In this document: positions 17,595 through 24,208 of the stretch, one piece after another
How the letters are laid out: each line of letters opens with the position of its first letter
Position numbering within the stretch: position 1 is the stretch's first letter
DNA from: Paracoccaceae bacterium
Lineage (GTDB): Bacteria; Pseudomonadota; Alphaproteobacteria; Rhodobacterales; Rhodobacteraceae
Assembly: GCA_028874915.1 (NCBI GenBank)
Contig: JAPPHA010000077.1
Span: 1-34,335, forward strand
Direction: 5' to 3'
Length of the DNA stretch: 34,335 nucleotides
Position numbers and translations under genes: made by a program
The notes under the pieces: generated by a model
The model's input: only the letters and a program-made list of their open reading frames with translations
Databases searched by the model: none
What the model was told of the DNA's origin: nothing

Positions 17595-18356
17595 ATGGCC
17601 ACCACAACACCGCTTGTCGAGATGCATCACATTTCCAAGCATTTCGGCGGCATCCAGGCTCTGTCTGATGCGCATCTTGACCTTTACCTCGGTGAGGTCT
17701 TGGGCGTGCTCGGCCACAATGGCGCCGGAAAATCCACATTGATCAAGATCCTTGCGGGCGCCGAAACGGCCAACGAGGGCTCGATCTTCATTGACGGCCA
17801 CGAGGCACACATCTCGGACCCAAACGATGCGAGGCGTCACGGGATCGAAACGATTTATCAGGAGCTTGCCCTCTGCGGGAACTTGCACGCACCTGCCAAT
17901 GTCTTCATGGGGCGCGAATTGCACAAATGGGGCTTTCTGCGTAAACGTGCCATGAAGGACGAGGCGGACAAGGCGCTAAGCCGCCTGAATATCCGCATTC
18001 CCTCGCTCGATGCCGAGGTGCAGTCAATGTCTGGAGGACAGAGGCAATGCATTTCCATCGGTCGGGCAGTGCATTTTGATACCAAAATCTTGATCATGGA
18101 CGAACCGACGGCCGCTTTGGGGATGGAGGAAAGCAAGAAAGTCATGGACCTGATTGTCGAGCTTAAAAGGCAGGGGCTCGGCATCATTTGGATCAGCCAT
18201 GACATACACGAAGTCTACAACTTCACTGACCGCATCACCATTTTAAATGGGGGCCGGAACGTCATCACCGCGCCGACCCGTGATTTCACCCAGGACCAGA
18301 TTGTCTCGATGATTATATCGGGCCGCCCAATCAAGACAGTCGCAGCGGAGGGATGA
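17595..18356 (+). CDS. Sugar ABC transporter ATP-binding protein, single domain
   Basis: A 253-residue cytoplasmic ATPase energising the importer. The Walker A motif is GHNGAGKST, the Q-loop region ETIYQELALCGNL, the ABC signature MSGGQRQCISIGRAV, Walker B ILIMDEPTAALG and the H-loop WISHDIHEV. RbsA/MglA-type proteins have two ATPase cassettes (about 500 aa); this one has only one, like the FrcA group, so two copies probably assemble as a homodimer. It follows the hairpin after the binding-protein gene and is separated from the permease gene by 4 nt. Confidence 0.93.
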   Translation: MATTTPLVEMHHISKHFGGIQALSDAHLDLYLGEVLGVLGHNGAGKSTLIKILAGAETANEGSIFIDGHEAHISDPNDARRHGIETIYQELALCGNLHAPANVFMGRELHKWGFLRKRAMKDEADKALSRLNIRIPSLDAEVQSMSGGQRQCISIGRAVHFDTKILIMDEPTAALGMEESKKVMDLIVELKRQGLGIIWISHDIHEVYNFTDRITILNGGRNVITAPTRDFTQDQIVSMIISGRPIKTVAAEG

Positions 18357-18360
18357 AGCG

Positions 18361-19302
18361 ATGATCAAGTTTGAATGGCTAAAGACCCAGCCTCTACTTT
18401 GGATCATTCTGGTAGCGGCTCTGATGATGCTGGTCCTTTCCTTCGCGTCACCCTATTTCATGACACTTGGCAATATGACCAACCTGACAAAGCAGGTCTC
18501 TATCGTTGCCATCCTGGCTGCGGGACAAGCCATCGTTATAATCTCAGGCGGCATCGACCTGTCGGTGGGCTCGGTCCTTGCGCTAAGCGCAGTGACGATC
18601 GGCTGGCTGATCGAACAGGGTATCGACCCGAAGATCGCGACGGTTGCGGGGTTGGCGATGGGCACATTCATGGGTTGGATCAACGGCATGGTCATCACCC
18701 GCGGCAAGATCCCGCCCTTCATCGCGACGCTCGGCATGCTCGGTATTGCCCGCGGAATGGCGCTAGTGATCACGAAGGGAGTGTCCTATCAGGTGCTTGA
18801 ACCAATGTTTCTCTATATCGGCAACAGCAAGGTGCTTGGATTGCCGATTCCGCTCTATTTCGTCGTTGTCGTTTTTGGAGTCGTGATGGTCATGATGCAC
18901 ATGACCGTCTTCGGGCGTCATGTGTATGCCATCGGCGGTGACGAAAGGGTCGCCCGGTTGGAAGGCATCCCCGTCGACCGGCAGAAGGTCAAAATCTATG
19001 CGCTTAGTGGATTTCTGGCTGCCGTTGCCGCGGTCGTGATGGTCGGGCGGCTTGCGGCGACGCCGCCGAGCGTCGCACAGGGAACCGAGTTGCAGGCCAT
19101 CGCAGCGGTCATCATCGGAGGGATCAGTTTCGTCGGCGGACGTGGTCTGGTGATCACCGCCCTCGTAGGTGCGTTCATTATGGCTATGATCACCAACGGG
19201 TTGAACATCCTCGGAATCTCATCGTTCTACCAGCAGGTGCTGATCGGCATCGTCATCATCGTGGCGGTTTGGCTCGACAACCTGAAGTCCTCAGCCCAAT
19301 AG
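18361..19302 (+). CDS. Sugar ABC transporter permease (RbsC-like)
   Basis: A 313-residue inner-membrane permease of the BPD_transp_2 family with about eight to ten hydrophobic helices. Hallmarks are QAIVIISGGIDLSVGSVLAL near residue 60, GWINGMVITRGKIPPFIATL, the cytoplasmic ATPase-contact loop YAIGGDERVARLEGIPV, and TELQAIAAVIIGGISFVGG. The ATG at 18361 has GGAGGG (18347-18352) 8 nt upstream. It is tightly coupled to the ATPase gene and followed 8 nt later by an oxidoreductase gene. Confidence 0.94.
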   Translation: MIKFEWLKTQPLLWIILVAALMMLVLSFASPYFMTLGNMTNLTKQVSIVAILAAGQAIVIISGGIDLSVGSVLALSAVTIGWLIEQGIDPKIATVAGLAMGTFMGWINGMVITRGKIPPFIATLGMLGIARGMALVITKGVSYQVLEPMFLYIGNSKVLGLPIPLYFVVVVFGVVMVMMHMTVFGRHVYAIGGDERVARLEGIPVDRQKVKIYALSGFLAAVAAVVMVGRLAATPPSVAQGTELQAIAAVIIGGISFVGGRGLVITALVGAFIMAMITNGLNILGISSFYQQVLIGIVIIVAVWLDNLKSSAQ

Positions 19303-19310
19303 CCTTTGGC

Positions 19311-20432
19311 ATGCCCCGGAACCGTCAAACGGTCGGAGTTGGGCTCATCGGTTCGGGCTTCATGGGACGGTGTCATGCCAACGCCTTTAGCGCCGTCGCC
19401 GGATTGTTCGACGTGCCGGTCAAGCCGGTGAAGACGATACTTGCAGACGCGACCGTCGATCTTGCTGTCGAAGGGGCAAATGCGTTAGGATTCGAACGCG
19501 CCACGTCGGATTGGCAAGAGTTGGTCAACGATGAGGCCGTCGATATCGTGGCGATCACCGCACCGAACGTCTTTCACGAACCCATCGCCCTTGGCGCGAT
19601 TGCCGCCGGCAATACCGTCTATTGCGAGAAACCTCTTTCTACTACTGTGGAATCTGCGTTGAAAATGACATTGGCTGCCGAGGCAACGGGCGTGGTCACC
19701 TCGGTCGGGTTCAATTTCTTGCGGAACCCAATGATCAAACTGGCACGCGAGATCATCGGCTCCGGCGAGATCGGCAAGATTACCGGGTTTCGAGGACGCC
19801 ACGCGGAAAATTACATGGCCAGTTCCGACGCTCCGCATTCGTTTCGAACCGAACCTGCCGGTGGCGGCGCCTTGGCAGATATCGGTAGTCACATAATCTC
19901 AATTGGCCGCTTCCTGCTGGGTCCTGTGACCGCGGTCTTTGGCGATTGCACCACAATTCACACCTCGCGCCCTATTGCCCTAGGCACGATGGAAAGACGC
20001 CCGGTCGAAGTCGACGACATGACCCTTGCGCTTCTGAAGTTTGAAAACGGCGCATCAGGCAGTATCGAAGCGAACTGGGCTGCAACCGGGCGTACGATGG
20101 ATCTGTCCTTTGAGATCACGGGGACCAAGGGGGCAATTTCATTTACACAGGAACGGATGAACGAGTTGCATCTCTATTCAACGGGTGGCAGGTGCTCTGG
20201 GTTTACAAAGATTGAATCCGGTCCCGAACATCCACCCTATGGCCAATTCTGCCCGGCCCCCGGCCACCAACTCGGATTCAACGACCTAAAGGTAATCGAG
20301 GTTGCGGAGTTGCTTGAAGCCCACGCAACGGGAAAGTCGTGCAGCGTGGACTTTCGCGAAGCCCTGCAAATTCAAGAAATAGTTGAAGCCATCGCGGCAT
20401 CCTCCCGCAGCGGGAAGTGGCTCCGAGTCTAG
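19311..20432 (+). CDS. Gfo/Idh/MocA family dehydrogenase
   Basis: A 373-residue NAD(P)-dependent oxidoreductase. The Rossmann motif GVGLIGSGFMGRCHANAF is near residue 10, the catalytic lysine in TVYCEKPLSTTV, and the second motif GGGALADIGSHIISIGRFLL has the Asp/His pair. The MocA-type C-terminal domain includes VDDMTLALLKFENGASGSIE and FEITGTKGAISF. The ATG at 19311, 8 nt after the permease stop, is taken as the start; an in-frame codon at 19269 inside the permease gene is possible, and no strong ribosome binding site favours either. It differs clearly from the other family member at 11922-12938, so the pathway probably has two distinct oxidation steps. Confidence 0.9.
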   Translation: MPRNRQTVGVGLIGSGFMGRCHANAFSAVAGLFDVPVKPVKTILADATVDLAVEGANALGFERATSDWQELVNDEAVDIVAITAPNVFHEPIALGAIAAGNTVYCEKPLSTTVESALKMTLAAEATGVVTSVGFNFLRNPMIKLAREIIGSGEIGKITGFRGRHAENYMASSDAPHSFRTEPAGGGALADIGSHIISIGRFLLGPVTAVFGDCTTIHTSRPIALGTMERRPVEVDDMTLALLKFENGASGSIEANWAATGRTMDLSFEITGTKGAISFTQERMNELHLYSTGGRCSGFTKIESGPEHPPYGQFCPAPGHQLGFNDLKVIEVAELLEAHATGKSCSVDFREALQIQEIVEAIAASSRSGKWLRV

Positions 20433-21005
20433 TATTTCGTCGGGTTTAGGGCAGGTTATTGCCGGTTTTTCTTGGGCCCTTGCGGTTGTGAACATCCTAT
20501 TATGCGAGTGAACTTATGTTGCGAAGGTTCCAGAATGCCAGGTTTGACAGCGGCATCGCTGGAATCTCCGCAAAACAACGTCTTGGGCGCCGCCTGTTTC
20601 GATGGACGGGTCTTTGGCGATATGGTGCACAGCCGAGCACGGGCCTCCATTTGTGGTTTTCCCTTCCTGTCTGTCCGACCCCTGCGCACCAAATTGCCGC
20701 ATACGTATAGGGATAGTCGCAACGCCTTGGCGGTCCGAGATTACACCGCAATCGAAAGCCCTCCTGATGCACCGAAAAGGAAGAAGAGCCGTTTGGGGGC
20801 GAGTGGAAACCGGACGCCGGGTACAAGGGGGATCGCAGCACCGCAACGCAATCCAAAGTTCTGAGCCGAATTCGCCGAGTTGCCGCGTCCGATCAGGCAC
20901 GTGACCGGGTTCGGTTTTGGCCTTTCTGTCTGCGCAACCACAACAGGGATTGCTGCCGTTCCCGTTGATACGCAATATCGAATTGCGGGCGTGTGGGGTT
21001 CGACA
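20433..21005. other. Intergenic stretch at the island edge
   Basis: 573 nt between the convergent Gfo/Idh gene (plus) and FGGY kinase gene (minus). A weak hairpin GGCA-(6 nt)-TGCC at 20450-20463 followed by GGTTTTTCTT may terminate the plus-strand operon. Open frames here have no recognisable relatives. A minus-strand stretch near 20800-20840 vaguely recalls a tRNA 3' end, but I could not fold a tRNA. This may be the right-hand border of the acquired segment. Confidence 0.4.
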
Positions 21006-22460
21006 TCAACGTCCGGCGAGTTGCGGATAGAGCGCACGATAGTCGGCGTAAGCCGCATCGAACTCCTCGGTCAAAGCGGTGACAGGTTCGAAAGTCCGGG
21101 CCACAGGTGGCCGCACGCAAACGGACTCCTCCGTCGTATCTCCAAGAGCCAGCATGGCGAGGCGGGCAGCACCGAAGGCACCGCCGAAGTCCCCAGTCTC
21201 TGCCCTGTCGAGCGGCAGGCCGAGTGCCGTCGACAAGAGCGCGAGCAGGTAGTCTGAACGGGCGCCGCCGCCCACCGCCAGGCAGCGGGAAATTCGTGTC
21301 CCTGACTCTCCCAGGGCCACCTGGCAATCCCGGAAGGCGAATGCGATGCCTTCGAGCACCGCCTGCACCAGGGAATCCCGGTCATCGCCGTGGGAGAGGC
21401 CAATGAATCCGGCCCGGATCCGGGCGTCGTTATGGGGCGTACGTTCGCCTCCGAGATAGGGCAGAAACCGAAGTGTTCCGGGTGGACGCAACGTGGCTCC
21501 CCGCCCGATCGAGTCGACCAGCCCTTCGGCAGGGGTCCCAAGGACCCTGGCGAGCCAGTTCATGGAATCCATCGCGGCCAGAATGACGCCCATCTGGTGC
21601 CAACGGCCGGGCAGGGCATGGCAAAACGTGTGAACAGCGCTCTCCGGCTTCGGCCGGAAACGATCGCAGGCGACAAACAGGACCCCCGATGTTCCGAGCG
21701 AAATCAGGGCGTCGCCCTCGGAGACAACGCCGGTTCCGATTGCGGAGGCGGCATTGTCACCGCCACCGCCTGCGACTGGGATCGAATCCGGAATCCCGAA
21801 CTCCCGGGCTACGTCCGGCCGCAGGGCTCCACCCGGGTCTGAACCCTCGACGAGACGGGGCATGTTCGCCGGGAAAAGACCGGTCGCCGCAAGTGCCGCT
21901 TCACTCCAGCGTCGATGCCTGACATCGAGCCAACTGGTTCCGGATGCATCGGACATATCGGACACTGACTCGCCGGTCAGCCAAAGGCGCAGGAAATCCT
22001 TTGGTAGAAGGACCCGTTCGACACGGCAAAAAATTTCCGGTTCGTGACGGCGCACCCAATTGAGCTTCGGTGCCGTGAATCCGGGGAAAACGATGCTGCC
22101 GGTCACGTCTCGCATGAAGGACATGGCGTCGAGTGCCCGGGCTTCGGCATCCGACCGGACGTCGTTCCAGAGGATCGCGGGACGCAAGGGCTGATCCAAG
22201 TCGTCAACCAGCGTAGCGCCGTGCATCTGGCCGGACAGGCCGATGGCACGGATGCCGCCCATGGCTCCCGGATGCCGTGTCGACAGGTCGGACAGGGCGG
22301 TCCGGCAGGCCGTGATCCAGTCGGCGGGGTCCTGTTCAGACCATCCATCGGACGGACGGCTCGTTTCGAGATGGGCCGTGGCGGTCGCCACCACCCGCTG
22401 GTCGTCATCGATCAGAAGGGCCTTGAGCGCCGAGGTTCCGAGATCGATCCCCAGAAACAT
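21006..22460 (-). CDS. xylB: FGGY carbohydrate kinase, xylulokinase type
   Basis: A cytoplasmic sugar kinase of 484 residues. The N-terminal phosphate motif is MFLGIDLGTSALKALLIDD and the FGGY N-domain includes GWSEQDPADWITACRTAL. The xylulokinase landmark SGQMHGATLVDD is followed by AILWNDVRSDAEA, and the C-domain has VAGGGGDNAASAIGTG and CLAVGGGARSDYLLAL. Phosphorylation of D-xylulose is the best guess, but related kinases act on other ketoses and polyols. ATG 22460 is chosen; a GTG at 22466 is an alternative with slightly better ribosome binding spacing. It starts only 39 nt after soeC on the same strand, so it may be read through from that operon, which is odd for a sugar kinase. Confidence 0.87.
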   Translation of the reverse strand: MFLGIDLGTSALKALLIDDDQRVVATATAHLETSRPSDGWSEQDPADWITACRTALSDLSTRHPGAMGGIRAIGLSGQMHGATLVDDLDQPLRPAILWNDVRSDAEARALDAMSFMRDVTGSIVFPGFTAPKLNWVRRHEPEIFCRVERVLLPKDFLRLWLTGESVSDMSDASGTSWLDVRHRRWSEAALAATGLFPANMPRLVEGSDPGGALRPDVAREFGIPDSIPVAGGGGDNAASAIGTGVVSEGDALISLGTSGVLFVACDRFRPKPESAVHTFCHALPGRWHQMGVILAAMDSMNWLARVLGTPAEGLVDSIGRGATLRPPGTLRFLPYLGGERTPHNDARIRAGFIGLSHGDDRDSLVQAVLEGIAFAFRDCQVALGESGTRISRCLAVGGGARSDYLLALLSTALGLPLDRAETGDFGGAFGAARLAMLALGDTTEESVCVRPPVARTFEPVTALTEEFDAAYADYRALYPQLAGR

Positions 22461-22499
22461 GATCACCGGATTCCAGAGGGGTGGGACAGCTTCGGGCCG

Positions 22500-23411
22500 C
22501 TAACGTCGGCCATAATAGAGCCCCACGACATGTTCGGCTTCGGCGAAGAAGAGCCAGCGTGACACGATGGCCCCGACCGCATGCGCAGCCACGGCCGGAA
22601 TCGTCACCTCGGGTCCTGCCGCCGGAAGTGCCAGCAGGCAGAGCGGAAGGATCACGAGACAGACGAGCGACAGGATCCGGAGTTTTGTGGCGTGACGGCG
22701 ACCGACGATGAAAACCATCTCCCGGGTCAGATAGCTTTCACCCGTATGGGGTGGCTCCAGCAGGCGTACCCGGGTGGCACCCGCCGTCGCAGTAGTCCGT
22801 GTCCCCACGAGGGCGGCAGCCAATCCGGTGGCGGTCTCGACAGTGCTTCCGGCGTCTGCAAAACGGCGGTCACCGATCCACCAGGCTCCAAGTTGCGCAG
22901 CCGTCAGAAGGATGAGGAGGGGCGTCGCCAGAACCGGGACGCCCGTCATGATCGCGCCGCCGCCGAGCGACGTCAGGCAGAACACCAGGGGCGTCACCGG
23001 GTGGTTCCACCGGGGGACGGTCCGAAGGCTGGCGTAGATCATCGAAGTGCAGAATACGGATCCCAGGCAGAACAAAGCTGCCAGGCCGCCGAGCAGAGGA
23101 TGGCCGTCGGCTCGAAAGATCAGCAGAAGGGCCTGCAGTCCGCACAAGCAGAGGGTGGCCACCGAGAGCACGGCTTCCCGACTCAGCCAGGAAGAACGCC
23201 ACTGGGTAAAGGCCCTGAGGGCCCGTCGCGGCTGTCCGAGGTGAAAGGCCGACAGAGCAAGCCCACCGACGGCGAGCGCGTAGGCGGCGAAAAACCAGAC
23301 AAAGGCTGTCCATCCCGAGACGGCAGGAAACCCGAGACAAAGAAAGAACAGCAACCCGAAACCCAAACCCGAGACGACCGTGAACAGGATGATGGACGGT
23401 GCCGGGTGCAT
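22500..23411 (-). CDS. soeC: Sulfite dehydrogenase membrane anchor SoeC (DmsC-like)
   Basis: A 303-residue inner-membrane subunit of the DmsC type with about eight hydrophobic helices, beginning HPAPSIILFTVVSGLGFG. The motif ALSAFHLGQPRRALRAFTQW and the following SSWLSREAV are characteristic DmsC/SoeC landmarks. It would anchor the catalytic SoeAB pair and pass electrons to the quinone pool. Its ATG shares one base with the soeB stop (TGATG), so the genes are coupled. As the catalytic subunit has no twin-arginine signal, the complex most likely faces the cytoplasm, as known for SoeABC. Confidence 0.85.
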   Translation of the reverse strand: MHPAPSIILFTVVSGLGFGLLFFLCLGFPAVSGWTAFVWFFAAYALAVGGLALSAFHLGQPRRALRAFTQWRSSWLSREAVLSVATLCLCGLQALLLIFRADGHPLLGGLAALFCLGSVFCTSMIYASLRTVPRWNHPVTPLVFCLTSLGGGAIMTGVPVLATPLLILLTAAQLGAWWIGDRRFADAGSTVETATGLAAALVGTRTTATAGATRVRLLEPPHTGESYLTREMVFIVGRRHATKLRILSLVCLVILPLCLLALPAAGPEVTIPAVAAHAVGAIVSRWLFFAEAEHVVGLYYGRR

Positions 23412-24208
23412 CAGAGACGTGTCAATGTCCGGTCGATCCAGCCGAGGATTCCGGACGGAGTTTCGGCAACCGGTTCCAGGAATGGCGCCAGAACGTCAAT
23501 GCTTCCGGCTGGGGGCAGGTTGTCCGGCCCGCCGTAACCGGTGTCGGCGCCGACATCGGCGTCGGTTCTTGGCCGAGGCGGAAGATACTTGTTGACCGGA
23601 AGGGTGCCCTGTTCGGGCATGAGGTCGACCCCGCCGCGGTCCCGGCTCATCCGCGAGACGGCACTTCCGGGATCGGAGAAATCGCCAAAGTGACGGGCAT
23701 TGGCCGGGCAGGTTCGGACGCAGGCCGGCTCCCGGTCCTCTTCCGGAAGGTTTTCGTTGTAGATCCGGTCGACGCAGAGCGTGCACTTCTTCATGACGCC
23801 CTCTGCCGGATCCAGTTCTCTGGCGCCATAGGGGCAGGCCCAGGCACAGAGGCCGCAGCCGATACAGTGGTCTTCGTTCACGAGGACGATTCCGTCTTCC
23901 GCCCGTTTGTAGCTGGCTCCGGTCGGGCAAACTGTGACGCAGGGGGCATTGTCGCAATGCAGGCAGGACTTGGGAAAATGTACCACCGTTGCAGTCGCGT
24001 CGCCGGTCTTGACCTCGAACGTATGAATGCGGTTGAGGAAGGTCCCGGAGGGGTTGGGGCCGTAGGGGTCGGAATCGGAGAGCGGTGCGCCATAGGCGGT
24101 CGTGTTCCAGCCCTTGCAACTGACGACGCACGCATGACAGCCGACGCAGATGTCGAGGTCGATTGCCAAACCCAGGCGGCGCTGGGACCGATCGGGCAGG
24201 TCGGTCAT
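23411..24208 (-). CDS. soeB: Sulfite dehydrogenase iron-sulfur subunit SoeB
   Basis: A 265-residue ferredoxin-like subunit that shuttles electrons from SoeA to SoeC. Four cysteine clusters for [4Fe-4S] centres are visible: CVGCHACVVSC, CLHCDNAPCVTVCP, CIGCGLCAWACP and CTLCVDRI with CVRTCP. The C-terminal extension containing PVNKYLPPRPR is a feature I associate with SoeB. The start overlaps soeA by 4 nt (ATGA). Related DMSO-reductase or polysulfide-reductase B subunits are possible; the context with tauR and pta genes favours SoeB. Confidence 0.88.
   Translation of the reverse strand: MTDLPDRSQRRLGLAIDLDICVGCHACVVSCKGWNTTAYGAPLSDSDPYGPNPSGTFLNRIHTFEVKTGDATATVVHFPKSCLHCDNAPCVTVCPTGASYKRAEDGIVLVNEDHCIGCGLCAWACPYGARELDPAEGVMKKCTLCVDRIYNENLPEEDREPACVRTCPANARHFGDFSDPGSAVSRMSRDRGGVDLMPEQGTLPVNKYLPPRPRTDADVGADTGYGGPDNLPPAGSIDVLAPFLEPVAETPSGILGWIDRTLTRL

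Noticed and set aside
20790-20845. tRNA 3' half on the minus strand
   Set aside because: The T-loop-like string is imperfect, and no acceptor, D or anticodon arms could be folded.
20472-20864. Small open frame in the gap after the Gfo/Idh gene
   Set aside because: No ribosome binding site, no recognisable protein features, overlapping alternatives on the other strand are equally long.
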